From: Chloroflexota bacterium
GTDB taxonomy: Bacteria; Chloroflexota; Chloroflexia; Chloroflexales; Roseiflexaceae
Length of the DNA: 64,000 nt
Direction of reading: 5' to 3'
Assembly: GCA_013388755.1 (NCBI GenBank)
Contig: JACAEQ010000100.1
Coordinates: 36,999-100,998, forward strand
Positions 9,589 through 18,392 of this stretch are shown piece by piece; the first letter of the stretch is position 1; every line of letters begins with the position of its first letter. The notes under the pieces were generated by a model, which saw nothing but the letters and a program-made list of their open reading frames with translations, ran no database searches and was not told the origin of the DNA. The position numbers were made by a program, and so were the translations under genes.

Positions 9589-11043
9589 GTGGGATCAAGT
9601 ATTGACGCCGTGCGCGGTATGCGCGACGTGTTACCGGCCGACATGGCGCCGCAGACAGCGATCGCGACCTCGATTGAGCGTACCCTGGCCGCGTATGGGT
9701 ATGAACCTGTGGACCTGCCGATTATTGAGCAGCGCGACCTCTACCTGCGCAAGCTTGGCGAAGAACTGGTCGGGAAAGTCTACGAGTTCAGTTTCAATGG
9801 TCGCGAACTGGCGCTGCGCCCTGAGTGGACGGCGTCGGTGCTGCGCGCCTATGTGGGGCGGATGCAGGATCAGCCGTTGCCGTTGCGCCTGCGCTATGCC
9901 GGCCCTGTGTTTCGCAACGAACGCCCGCAACGCGCCACCTTTCGCCAGTTCACCCAGATTGGCATTGAGTTGATCGGCGGCCCGCCGCCGCGCGCGGATG
10001 CCGAGTGCCTGGCACTGGCATGCGAAGGGTTGCTCGCCGCGGGTGTGCCGCGCTTCACGGTGCGTATCGGCCATATCGGGCTCATCCGTTCGTTGCTCGC
10101 CGCTCTGGGACTGAGTGAGCGGACACAGGGCACGCTGATCTGGAGCCTGGAGCGTCTGCGCGAACAGGGCATTGCGGCGGTGCAATCGAAACTTGATACA
10201 CATCCGGCAACGATGCCAGTCGATCCGGCACTGCTCGATGGGATAGACGATCCGCAGGCTGAGGCGCTCCTGCTCCACGCGCTGCGCGAGATCGGGGTCA
10301 ACTTGCGCTTCGGTACCCGACCGCCCGAGGCGATTGTTGGCCGGCTGGTGCGCAAACTCCGCCGCGGCGAGTCGCAGGCACAGGTGGAGCAGGCACTGGA
10401 ACTCCTCGATCAGCTCTGCCGGATCGAAGGAGGGCCGGAGATTGCACTGCCTGCTGCTGAAGTGTTGTTGCATCCCTATCGTGTGACCGGCCTCGACGAA
10501 TTGCGCGCGATCCTGCTGCTGGCGGTGGCCCACGGGCTGCCAACGGACCGGATCGTGCTCGACTTCGGTCTGGGACGCGGGTTGCACTACTATACCGGCA
10601 TGATTTTCGAGATCTATGCCGACGATGGCCTGCAACTCTGTGGCGGTGGCCGTTATGACGACCTGGTAAGCGCGCTCGGTGGGCGCCAGTCTACACCGGC
10701 AGTCGGCTTTGCATATGGCCTGGAACGTGTCGTGGCCGCTGTACCGCAGGAGAGGGTGGCGCCTCGGGCGCCAGCGGTGCTGGTGGTCGCCACCGATGAT
10801 GACAGCTATCCGTATGCACTGGAAGTAGCGCGGGGGCTGCGCGGGCGCGGCTATACAACCATGACCGACGTGCGTATGCGTGGCCTGGCAGGTAATCTGC
10901 GCGACGCTGCGCGCCGCGAGATACGTTTTGTTGCGGTTGTCGGGGCCGATGAGCGCACCCATGGGCAGGTCTACTGGCGTGACCTGGCGCGCCGCGAGGA
11001 ACACCGGATGGCGCTGGTCGACATCCCACGCGCCGGGTCATAG
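9589..11043 (+). CDS. HisRS/HisZ-like class II synthetase-fold protein
   Basis: A 484-residue member of the histidyl-tRNA synthetase family. Motif 2 is recognisable (RNERPQRATFRQFTQIGIE), with the Gln and Glu that bind histidine in true HisRS, and the LALRPEWTASVLR segment binds ATP/His in the family. The HisRS-specific loop RGLDYY is RGLHYYTG here, with Asp replaced by His. A C-terminal anticodon-binding-like domain (about 395-480) is present, which classical HisZ lacks. HisZ partners only short HisG, but the hisG downstream is the long form. It may be an active HisRS, a divergent paralog or a regulatory protein. The start is probably the GTG at 9589, because MRDVLPADM must follow closely; the longer TTG-initiated frame overlaps the promoter. 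Confidence 0.8.
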   Translation: MGSSIDAVRGMRDVLPADMAPQTAIATSIERTLAAYGYEPVDLPIIEQRDLYLRKLGEELVGKVYEFSFNGRELALRPEWTASVLRAYVGRMQDQPLPLRLRYAGPVFRNERPQRATFRQFTQIGIELIGGPPPRADAECLALACEGLLAAGVPRFTVRIGHIGLIRSLLAALGLSERTQGTLIWSLERLREQGIAAVQSKLDTHPATMPVDPALLDGIDDPQAEALLLHALREIGVNLRFGTRPPEAIVGRLVRKLRRGESQAQVEQALELLDQLCRIEGGPEIALPAAEVLLHPYRVTGLDELRAILLLAVAHGLPTDRIVLDFGLGRGLHYYTGMIFEIYADDGLQLCGGGRYDDLVSALGGRQSTPAVGFAYGLERVVAAVPQERVAPRAPAVLVVATDDDSYPYALEVARGLRGRGYTTMTDVRMRGLAGNLRDAARREIRFVAVVGADERTHGQVYWRDLARREEHRMALVDIPRAGS

Positions 11044-11100
11044 GGCGAACCACCCCGCCGATGCGCGGCTCGTCAACCGCCTGGATGCTTCCCGCAGGAT

Positions 11101-12000
11101 ATGAAGGCTGGACGCGCGATGTCACAGCGCGAACGATGGACCCTGGCGGTACTGCTGACGATAGCGATCGCGGCGCTGGCGCTCCTGGCGGCGGCACTGC
11201 CGTCGGTACGACTGGCGCCGGGGAAACCGTTTCCACTGGATCTGTTCGTGCCGGCGCCGCAGACAACACCGTCGCCGGGCGGTTCCATCGGGTTCAACTG
11301 GCTCGGCGTCCTGCTGCTGGTACTGGCGTCGTTCGCCGTCCTCGTCGCGGTGTTCTCGCCGGATTTCCGGCGCTGGCTGGTGCGTACGCTGCCCGGCTAT
11401 CTATTGTTCGCATTCGTGCTTTACCTTTTCCTGGCCAATCTGCGCCAGTGTACGGGCGAACTGCGTGGGCCCGCCACGGAGCCAGGAGCATTCGGCCCGG
11501 AACGACTGGCCCCCGGTGAGGCGACGGCCGTCACACCGCCCGACCTGGTCTCGAACCCGCCGGACTGGTTGATCACGATCATCAGCCTGGCACTGGCGAC
11601 CGGCCTGATCTGGCTGGCATTTCGGCTGGCACGACTGCAGCCAGCACGCAGAGCGGCAAGCGATCAGGGCGCGGAGATTGTTGCCGAGGCGCGCGCGGCG
11701 TTGCGCGATCTGGAGGCCGGCGCCGATGTGCGTGATGCGGTGACGCGCTGCTATATTGAGATGGTGCGGGTTCTGCGCGCAGAACGCGGCATTGCGCGCG
11801 ATCCCGACATGACAGCGCGTGAATTCGAGCAGCGACTGGCGCGCACCGGGCTCGGCGATGCGCACATCCGGCGCCTGACGCGACTGTTCGAAGTGGTACG
11901 ATACAGCCCGCACACGCCCGGGCCGCGCGAGACGCGCGAGGCTGAGGCATGTCTGCGCGCGATTATTGAGGCCTATGGCGAGCAGCCATCCTCCCGGTGA
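11101..12000 (+). CDS. DUF4129 membrane protein of MoxR cluster
   Basis: A 299-residue membrane protein with hydrophobic segments at about 12-36, 65-85, 93-112 and 154-176. The cytosolic C-terminus (about 200-290) has the DUF4129 signature around RCYIEMVRVL, MTAREFEQRL and LTRLFEVVRYS. DUF4129 proteins occur with MoxR ATPases and DUF58 proteins, the neighbours here, in systems thought to assemble or regulate envelope or secreted proteins; the exact role is unknown. The start could also be the ATG at 11119; neither has an ideal ribosome binding site. Confidence 0.8.
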   Translation: MKAGRAMSQRERWTLAVLLTIAIAALALLAAALPSVRLAPGKPFPLDLFVPAPQTTPSPGGSIGFNWLGVLLLVLASFAVLVAVFSPDFRRWLVRTLPGYLLFAFVLYLFLANLRQCTGELRGPATEPGAFGPERLAPGEATAVTPPDLVSNPPDWLITIISLALATGLIWLAFRLARLQPARRAASDQGAEIVAEARAALRDLEAGADVRDAVTRCYIEMVRVLRAERGIARDPDMTAREFEQRLARTGLGDAHIRRLTRLFEVVRYSPHTPGPRETREAEACLRAIIEAYGEQPSSR

Positions 12001-12071
12001 GTGACCGTTCACCGCCGGGGGCAACGATGGCCCTGGTGACAAGATAGCGGTTGTGAGGAGCACGGCAGGCC

Positions 12072-12647
12072 ATGTGGATGCGCCGTATCACTCTGGTGCT
12101 GCTGCTGCTGGCTGCGGTGGAGATCGTGGCGCTGGGCATTCGCGGCCTGCTGGGGGATACACTGATTTCGCCGCTCCTCTATGTCATCTGGGGAGCGGTG
12201 CGAATCTTTGAGAGCGTACCGCAGGGCGTTGTCTGGCTGGCGTTTGTGCTTACGATGGCCGTTGTTGCCATCGCAAGCCTGTGGGCCGAGAGTGGAGACG
12301 CCATCCGGCGTCGGATGGAGAGCGGACCGCGTGGGCGTGTGTTTGACTGGCTGCGACTGGTAACGCTGGCGCAGCGGCATGACTACTCGCGCTGGCGGCT
12401 GGCGCAGCGGCTGGCGTTGCTGCTGGCCGAAACGATCGCCGAACGCGATCGGGTTGAACTGCGCGTCGCCCGGCAGCGGCTTGCGACCAGCACCATTGAT
12501 GCGCCACCGCAGGTAGTGGCATTCTTGCGCGCCGGCCTGGAAGGCTATCGCCAACGGCAGGGGCTGTTTGCCAGGCGCCGCCAGCCTTCGCCGCTCGATG
12601 CCGACCTGGAACAGGTCGTTGCTGCTGTGGAACGCCTCATAGCATAA
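12072..12647 (+). CDS. Small membrane protein of MoxR cluster
   Basis: A 191-residue protein with two hydrophobic segments (about 5-24 and 46-70) and a basic, alanine- and arginine-rich cytosolic part. I do not recognise a named family. Its position between the DUF4129 gene and moxR, 10 nt before the latter, suggests it belongs to the same membrane complex. An AGGAG-type sequence lies shortly before the ATG. Confidence 0.7.
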   Translation: MWMRRITLVLLLLAAVEIVALGIRGLLGDTLISPLLYVIWGAVRIFESVPQGVVWLAFVLTMAVVAIASLWAESGDAIRRRMESGPRGRVFDWLRLVTLAQRHDYSRWRLAQRLALLLAETIAERDRVELRVARQRLATSTIDAPPQVVAFLRAGLEGYRQRQGLFARRRQPSPLDADLEQVVAAVERLIA

Positions 12648-12657
12648 GCGAAACGCG

Positions 12658-13614
12658 ATGACACACAGCTACTCTGACGTTGCCGAGCTTGGCCGGCGCG
12701 TTGTCAACCAGGTGGAGCGCGCCATCGTCGGCAAGCGCGCGGTGCTCGAACAGATCATGGCGGCAACGCTCGCCGGCGGCCATGTCTTGCTGGAAGACTA
12801 CCCCGGGCTGGCGAAAACACTCATTGCACGCAGTTTCGCCGCCGCGCTCGGTCTTGAGTTTCGCCGGATCCAGTTCACGCCGGACCTCTTGCCGGGTGAC
12901 ATCACCGGCGGTTATGTCTATAACCGCGCCACCGAACGTTTCGAGCTTCGCCGTGGGCCGGTTTTCGCCAATATTGTGCTGGCGGACGAGATCAACCGCG
13001 CTTCGCCCAAGACGCAGTCGGCATTACTGGAGGCCATGCAGGAGCGCCAGGTGACGCTGGAAGGCGAAACCATGCCGTTACCTGAGCCGTTTCTGGTACT
13101 GGCAACCCAGAATCCGATTGAGTATGAAGGCACCTTCCCGCTCCCGGAAGCGCAACTTGACCGCTTTCTGATGAAACTCACCGTCGGCTACCCGTCGCTC
13201 GATGAGGAAGTTGAGATCCTGCGCCGCCGCCGAGAACGGCGCAGCGATGACACCGTCATTGAACAGGTGACCGATGCGCGAGAGTTGCTGGCCATGCGTG
13301 CCGCCATCGAAGAGGTGTATGTGGATGCCGATATTGAGCAGTATATTGTGCGGCTGGTGGCAGCCACACGTAACGACGCGCGTGTGGCGGTTGGCGCCAG
13401 TCCGCGCGGATCGCTGGCGTTGCTGAAACTGGCGCGGGTACGCGCCGCGCTCGATGGACGTGATTTCGTCATTCCTGACGATGTCAAAGTATTCGTGCAG
13501 CCGGCGCTGGCGCACCGCCTGATCCTCACACCGGATCTCTGGATGCAGCGACGCGCCGCCGGCGACATCCTGGCGGCGGTGGTGCAGGCGGCCCCTGCGC
13601 CGGTGCTGAGATAG
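12658..13614 (+). CDS. MoxR-family AAA+ ATPase
   Basis: A 318-residue AAA+ ATPase. The Walker A loop is LLEDYPGLAKT, Walker B is IVLADEINRASPKTQSALLEAM, followed by sensor 1 in LATQNPIEYEGTFPLPEAQLDRF. These are MoxR hallmarks. MoxR proteins act as chaperones that mature or insert metal cofactors or partner complexes, usually with VWA- or DUF58-type proteins. The DUF58 gene starts 3 nt after its stop, so the two are co-translated. Confidence 0.93.
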   Translation: MTHSYSDVAELGRRVVNQVERAIVGKRAVLEQIMAATLAGGHVLLEDYPGLAKTLIARSFAAALGLEFRRIQFTPDLLPGDITGGYVYNRATERFELRRGPVFANIVLADEINRASPKTQSALLEAMQERQVTLEGETMPLPEPFLVLATQNPIEYEGTFPLPEAQLDRFLMKLTVGYPSLDEEVEILRRRRERRSDDTVIEQVTDARELLAMRAAIEEVYVDADIEQYIVRLVAATRNDARVAVGASPRGSLALLKLARVRAALDGRDFVIPDDVKVFVQPALAHRLILTPDLWMQRRAAGDILAAVVQAAPAPVLR

Positions 13615-13617
13615 CTG

Positions 13618-14868
13618 ATGAACAGGGTGATCGTACTGAGTGCGCTGGCGCTCGGCCTGGCCATTCTGGGCATGGCAACGCTGAACGGCGCGGTGATCGC
13701 GCTGGCAATTGCGCCTGCGATCTTTGTTGGCGCAGCATTGCTCGATGCGCCGGGTGAGCTACGCCTGCGCGCCGAGCGCGTATTGAGCGCCGAACGCGCC
13801 GGGGCCGGCGCGCCGGTGACCGTGCGCGTTACGGTCAGCAACGACAGCGCGCAGGAGGTCCAGGCGCTGATCGAAGACCACGTACCCGGCATGCTGAAGC
13901 TGGTTGAAGGGCAGCCGGCGCTGCTCGTCAGGCTGGCGCCTGGCGCAACGGCCACGCTGGAATACACGATCCAGGGGTCGCGCGGCTTTCATCATTTCAA
14001 CCGCCTCCACGTCACCGCTACCGACCGCCTGGGTATCGTTCAGCTGCGCACGTCTGTCGCGGCGCCAGGCAAGCTCCTGATTGTGCCTGAGGTCATGCGG
14101 CTGGCCCGCCTGGGTATTCGCCCGCGACGCACACGCGTCTACTCAGGCACGATTCCGGCGCGCCAGGGCGGGCCGGGGGTTGAGTTCTTCGGTGTGCGCG
14201 ATTATCAGCCGGGCGACCCGGTGCGCTGGATCAATGAACGCGCCAGTGCGCGCTTCCCCGGCTCGCTCTATGTCAATGAGTTCGAGCAGGAGCGTGTCGC
14301 CGACATTGGTATTATTCTGGATGCGCGGCGCAGCAGCGATGTTCAGGGCGATGGGCAGACGCTCTTTGAGTATGGCGTGCAGGCCGCTGCTGCGTTCGCC
14401 GACGCACTGATCGGCCAGGGGAACCGTGTTGGCTTGCTGATCTATGGTAATGCGATCGAATGGACGTTCCCGGGATACGGCAAGATGCAGCGCGAGAAGC
14501 TGCTGCGCGCGCTGGCGCGGGCCCGAACCGGTGACCGGGCCGCACTGGCCAGCCTTGGCGACGTTCCGACACGTCTTTTCCCTGCCCGCTCGCAGATTGT
14601 GCTGGTGAGCCCACTCCAGCCAGGAGATGCGCCAGCCATCATCGGGATGCGCGCCCACGGTTACGACGTGCTGATCGTCAGTCCTGACCCGGTTGCGTTC
14701 GAAATGGCGCACCTGGGCGCAATGGCGTCGCTGGCGACACGCATCGCGCGCGTTGAGCGCAACTCGTTGCTTCGTCGCCTACGCCATGCCGGCGCACGCG
14801 TGGTAGACTGGCAGGTTGACGTGTCGCTGGCGCAGGTGTGTCACGCGGCGCTGGCCGACCGGCGGTAG
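13618..14868 (+). CDS. DUF58 domain protein
   Basis: A 416-residue protein with two N-terminal membrane segments (about 4-45), a beta-rich region to about 150, and the DUF58 core around GGPGVEFFGVRDYQPGD, RWINERASAR and LYVNEFEQE, running into a VWA-like fold (VADIGIILDARR). DUF58 proteins are the usual partners of MoxR ATPases. Together with the upstream genes this forms a four-gene MoxR cluster of unknown client. Confidence 0.9.
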   Translation: MNRVIVLSALALGLAILGMATLNGAVIALAIAPAIFVGAALLDAPGELRLRAERVLSAERAGAGAPVTVRVTVSNDSAQEVQALIEDHVPGMLKLVEGQPALLVRLAPGATATLEYTIQGSRGFHHFNRLHVTATDRLGIVQLRTSVAAPGKLLIVPEVMRLARLGIRPRRTRVYSGTIPARQGGPGVEFFGVRDYQPGDPVRWINERASARFPGSLYVNEFEQERVADIGIILDARRSSDVQGDGQTLFEYGVQAAAAFADALIGQGNRVGLLIYGNAIEWTFPGYGKMQREKLLRALARARTGDRAALASLGDVPTRLFPARSQIVLVSPLQPGDAPAIIGMRAHGYDVLIVSPDPVAFEMAHLGAMASLATRIARVERNSLLRRLRHAGARVVDWQVDVSLAQVCHAALADRR

Positions 14869-14887
14869 TGCACCAGGCTCTGGTGCA
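14869..14887 (+). terminator. Hairpin directly after the DUF58 stop codon
   Basis: TGCACCAG and CTGGTGCA form a perfect 8-bp stem with a 3-nt loop, starting one base after the TAG. No T-run follows, so it may attenuate transcription or protect the message's 3' end rather than terminate fully. A second inverted repeat (GGCTCAC / GTGAGCC, 14900-14929) lies just downstream. Confidence 0.4.
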
Positions 14888-15030
14888 TACAAGCCCGATG
14901 GCTCACGCCAGGCCACAAAGGAGTGAGCCAACTCCAGGCTGATTTGCAGCGTATTGGATCTAGTTATCATCATGCGCCCGCAGGTTGTATGGCGTCCGAA
15001 ACGGCGGCCTGGCAACCCCGAGGAGGCTCA

Positions 15031-15570
15031 GTGCGACTGGTTATCGGTCTGATTGTGCTGACGGCAGCGATCCTGGCCCTCGGGCTGTTCATCGCCGGCC
15101 ATGCGCTGGTTGCGCTCGCGCCCGTCGCGCTGGGCGGCGCATGGATTGCAGGCACACTGTACCGGCGGCGCGATGTGGGTGCACTTGCATTGCCCGGGCT
15201 GGCAGCGATTGCGGTCATCGCGGTGTTCGCGAGTGTCTCGCCGCTGATCGCCCTGGCCGGACTGGTGGCAACCCTGGCAGCGTGGAACCTTCATGACATG
15301 GAACAGCGTATCAGCCTGGCCGGTGCTGTTGCGGGCGAGGCTGTGCTCCGGCGGGTGCACCGCATGCGCCTGCTGATTGTTGCAGCGCTCAGCCTCGGTA
15401 TTGGCAGCCTGGCGACAACGTTGCGCTTCGATACCGGCGCCATAGGGGCACTACTTATTGCGCTGCCGGCGATCCTCGGGTTGAGCCGGGTGACGGCGGC
15501 GTTGCGCCGCGCCATGCAGCGGCGCGCGAACAACGAGCCCGCTGCGTTCCAGGAGAAGATCAGACAATGA
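15031..15570 (+). CDS. Small membrane protein overlapping hisG
   Basis: A 179-residue protein with five or six hydrophobic segments and a charged C-terminus. The GTG at 15031 is chosen because AGGAGG lies six bases before it; the frame extends upstream to 14923 but without membrane-protein character or spacing. Its stop overlaps the hisG start as ATGA, so the two are translationally coupled. I do not recognise a family, and why a membrane protein should be coupled to hisG is not clear. Confidence 0.7.
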   Translation: MRLVIGLIVLTAAILALGLFIAGHALVALAPVALGGAWIAGTLYRRRDVGALALPGLAAIAVIAVFASVSPLIALAGLVATLAAWNLHDMEQRISLAGAVAGEAVLRRVHRMRLLIVAALSLGIGSLATTLRFDTGAIGALLIALPAILGLSRVTAALRRAMQRRANNEPAAFQEKIRQ

Positions 15571-16577
15571 CGCTGCGCTTTGCAATACCGTCGAAGGGTA
15601 GCCTGTACGATGGCACGGTCGCTTTTCTCGATAGCGCGGGGCTACGCGTGACGCGACCGAACCCGCGCCGCTATACCGCCTCGATTCGCACGCTTCCGGA
15701 GACTGAAGTGTTGCTCCACCGACCAGCCGACATCGTTGAGAAAGTGGCATCCGGCGAGATTGATCTGGGCATTAGCGGCCTCGACCTGGTGGAAGAATTA
15801 CGCGGCGATCGCGACGAACTGCTGGTCGTGTTCGATAACCTGGGGTATGGGAACGCCGAACTGGTTGTCGCGGCACCCGAAACCTGGATTGACGTGACAA
15901 CATGGCATGACCTGGCGGACCTGGCAGTGGAATTGCACGCGCAAGGACGGCCATTGCGCATCGCAACAAAATACCCGGCGCTTACCCGGCGCTTCTGCTA
16001 CGCCAACGACATCAACTACTTCCGACTCGTCGACTCCCAGGGGGCGACCGAGGCGGCACCTGGCCTTGGTTATGCGGATATTATTGTTGACATTACCGAG
16101 ACGGGCACAACCCTGCGCGACAACCAGTTGAAGATTGTCGGCGAGCCAATCCTGCGCACGCAGGCGTGCCTGATCGCCAGTCGCCGTTGCCTGCGCGCCA
16201 GTCCAGCCGCGCTGGCGCTGACCCGCTCCATCCTCGAACTGGTTGAAGCGCGCCGCCGCGCGCGCCGGTTTGTCCAGGTCACCGCGAATATCGCCGGCGC
16301 ATCGGCTGAAGAGGTGGGGCGCCGCGTCGCCGCGCGACCCGACCTGGCCGGTGTCCAGGGGCCGACGATCGCGCCGGTCTGGCCCGGTACTCCACGCGCA
16401 GAAGGCGCACCCGGCTGGCACATGGTGACGGTAATCGTGCCCCAGGAGCGTGTGCTCGATCTGGTGGCGCACCTGCGTGACCTGGGCGGCGACACGATCG
16501 CCGTCATGCCGACGCAGTACGTCTTTGAGGCGAACTGCGACAGTTATGATCGCCTGCTTGTACAACTGGAGGCATGA
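15567..16577 (+). CDS. hisG: ATP phosphoribosyltransferase, long form
   Basis: HisG (336 aa) condenses ATP and PRPP in the first step of histidine synthesis. The catalytic part covers residues 1-225 with the PRPP loop [14 protein letters not shown]. The C-terminal PII-like domain (about 265-335, [18 protein letters not shown]) is the histidine-binding regulatory domain of the long form, so feedback inhibition and hexamer assembly should not need HisZ. A short insertion with [17 protein letters not shown] separates the two parts. It overlaps the upstream membrane gene by 4 nt and is followed by hisD after 7 nt. Confidence 0.95.
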   Translation: MTLRFAIPSKGSLYDGTVAFLDSAGLRVTRPNPRRYTASIRTLPETEVLLHRPADIVEKVASGEIDLGISGLDLVEELRGDRDELLVVFDNLGYGNAELVVAAPETWIDVTTWHDLADLAVELHAQGRPLRIATKYPALTRRFCYANDINYFRLVDSQGATEAAPGLGYADIIVDITETGTTLRDNQLKIVGEPILRTQACLIASRRCLRASPAALALTRSILELVEARRRARRFVQVTANIAGASAEEVGRRVAARPDLAGVQGPTIAPVWPGTPRAEGAPGWHMVTVIVPQERVLDLVAHLRDLGGDTIAVMPTQYVFEANCDSYDRLLVQLEA

Positions 16578-16584
16578 ATGCGCC

Positions 16585-17919
16585 ATGACCATTCCGATAT
16601 TCCATGACCCTGCCATCGCCCGCCGCACGGTGTTACGGCGCGTCGCGTTCGATGAACTTGCCGTGCCGGAAACACTTCTTGACGCCATTGAACAGCGCTT
16701 TGGCGCGCGGCTGGCGCCGGCTGAAGCCGTCGACCACGTGTTGCGCGATGTGCGCGCTCGCGGTGATGCCGCGCTTCACGATTGGTCGCGGCGCATCGAC
16801 GGGTATACCGGCCCGCTGGAAATCGCGCCGGAAGTATGCGCGGCAGCGCTGGCGGCGCTTGATCCTGCGTTGCGCAGCGCGATCGACCTGGCGATCCATG
16901 AGCTTACCCGATTCCATCAGCGCCAGGTGCGCACGTCGTGGATCGACTTTGGCATCGAAGGTGCGCTGGGCCAGATCGTTACGCCGCTGCGGCGGGTCGG
17001 CATCTATGTGCCGGGTGGCGCCGTACCCCTCCCGTCATCGCTGTTGCATGCCGCCATCCCTGCGCGTGTGGCCGGGGTTGAGGAACTGATCGTCTGTACG
17101 CCGCCGCAACGTGACGGCCAGGTAGATCGCACGGTCCTCGCCGCCGCCACGGCCGCCGGCATTACCCGCGTGTTCGCGCTCGGCGGCGCTCAGGCGATTG
17201 CGGCAATGGCCTACGGTACGGAGCACGTGCCGCAGGTGGACAAGATCGTCGGGCCGGGGAACCTCTTTGTGGTGCTGGCCAAGCGTGCCGTGTTCGGCGT
17301 GGTTGATATCGAGTCGCTCCCCGGGCCAACCGAGACGCTGATCATTGCCGACGACCGCGCCGAACCGCGCCTGGTCGCCGCCGACCTGCTGGCACAGGCC
17401 GAACACGTGCTGGCGTCGGCGATCTTGCTGACACCCGACGAGACGCTTGCGGCGCGGGTGCAGGCGGAAGTGATGCATCAACTCGAAACGTTGCCGGAAC
17501 AGAGTGCAACCGCTGCTGCCGAAGCGGTCACCAGGCGCGGCGGTATCGTGCTGGTACGCGATCTGGATGAGGCGTTCGACATCGCCAATGAGTACGCACC
17601 GGAGCATCTGTGCCTGCTGCTTGACGACCCGTGGCACTATGTCGGCAGGGTGCGCAATGCTGGTGGGGTGTTTCTCGGCGAACGCTCATTCGAAGTACTG
17701 GGTGATTATACTGCGGGGCCATCGCATATTATGCCGACGGGCGGAACGGCACGTTTTGCCTCGCCGGTCAATGTGGATCATTTCCGCAAGGTGATCTCGC
17801 TCGTCGGATTGAATGAGGCGGCGCTACGCCGGATTGGCCCGGCTGCGGCGCGTCTGGCCGATGCGGAGGGATTGGCGGCGCATGCTGCTGCCGTGCGGGC
17901 GCGACTGCGGGATGCATAG
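16585..17919 (+). CDS. hisD: Histidinol dehydrogenase
   Basis: HisD (444 aa) oxidises L-histidinol to histidine in two NAD-dependent steps. Signature segments include the [20 protein letters not shown] loop, [12 protein letters not shown], the zinc-ligand segment LLAQAEH, the catalytic EYAPEHLCL pair and [10 protein letters not shown]. The start is the ATG at 16585, with GGAGG 12 nt upstream; the longer frame overlaps hisG. Full length and intact. Confidence 0.96.
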   Translation: MTIPIFHDPAIARRTVLRRVAFDELAVPETLLDAIEQRFGARLAPAEAVDHVLRDVRARGDAALHDWSRRIDGYTGPLEIAPEVCAAALAALDPALRSAIDLAIHELTRFHQRQVRTSWIDFGIEGALGQIVTPLRRVGIYVPGGAVPLPSSLLHAAIPARVAGVEELIVCTPPQRDGQVDRTVLAAATAAGITRVFALGGAQAIAAMAYGTEHVPQVDKIVGPGNLFVVLAKRAVFGVVDIESLPGPTETLIIADDRAEPRLVAADLLAQAEHVLASAILLTPDETLAARVQAEVMHQLETLPEQSATAAAEAVTRRGGIVLVRDLDEAFDIANEYAPEHLCLLLDDPWHYVGRVRNAGGVFLGERSFEVLGDYTAGPSHIMPTGGTARFASPVNVDHFRKVISLVGLNEAALRRIGPAAARLADAEGLAAHAAAVRARLRDA

Positions 17920-17924
17920 TTGTC

Positions 17925-17933
17925 TGGTATAAT
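17925..17933 (+). promoter_or_regulatory. Extended -10 promoter of yggT
   Basis: TGGTATAAT is a perfect extended -10 just after the hisD stop. No clear -35 is seen. A transcript from here would have a leader of about 40 nt before the yggT ATG. Confidence 0.55.
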
Positions 17934-17978
17934 ACCGCCATCTAGAACAGATGCTGCGCGAGGAGGCGGCCAGGTTCT

Positions 17979-18236
17979 ATGCCATCCAACTTTGTCGAAA
18001 GCTTTGTCGTTCTTCTGTTTGAAGTACTATCACTGACCATTCTTGGTCGGGTATTGCTCTCGTGGGTTGACCCGATGGGCAACATGCGGATCACGCGGGT
18101 GTTGCATGAGCTTACCGAGCCGATGCTGGCGCCGATTCGCAGCATCCTGCCGGCCACCTCGATGTTCGACTTTTCGCCGATTATCGCAATGTTGCTGCTG
18201 CAAGCCATCAGCCTGTTGATTCGCTCTGCATTGTAG
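17979..18236 (+). CDS. YggT-family membrane protein
   Basis: An 85-residue protein with two hydrophobic helices (about 8-28 and 58-82) and the family core GRVLLSWVDPMGN and LHELTEPMLAPIRSILP. YggT proteins are small membrane proteins often linked to cell division or osmotic response; the role is not established. It has its own promoter at 17925-17933. Confidence 0.88.
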   Translation: MPSNFVESFVVLLFEVLSLTILGRVLLSWVDPMGNMRITRVLHELTEPMLAPIRSILPATSMFDFSPIIAMLLLQAISLLIRSAL

Positions 18237-18303
18237 CTCCAGAGGCGGGCGAACATCACAGAGGTGGGCCCGTCTCTCATGCGCTACGGCGGTGCGCAGC
18301 AAA

Positions 18304-18371
18304 CATGATCCGCAGACGCGCCTCTGTTCCTGCGCGCCGCGCGCCCCACCGGGGCACCAGGTTGTCGCATG
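18304..18371 (-). repeat. 68-bp dispersed repeat, copy 1
   Basis: Read on the minus strand this segment matches 28554-28621 over its whole length with about four fifths identity by eye. Shared blocks include CCGGTGGGGCGCGC and CGCAGGAAC. It lies in the 156-bp gap between yggT and the spermidine-synthase-like gene. Confidence 0.6.
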
Positions 18372-18392
18372 TTGCTCTAGAAAGCCCGGTTG

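Noticed and set aside
9539..9600. T-box-like or tRNA-mimic reading of the HisRS-like leader (GTACCGTGGGG, TCGAATC)
   Set aside because: The transcript leader is only about 70 nt, has no specifier stem and lacks the GGTGGTACCGCG antiterminator core.
14980..15030. GGCAACC segment resembling a SAM riboswitch
   Set aside because: The other conserved S-box blocks and pairing stems are absent.
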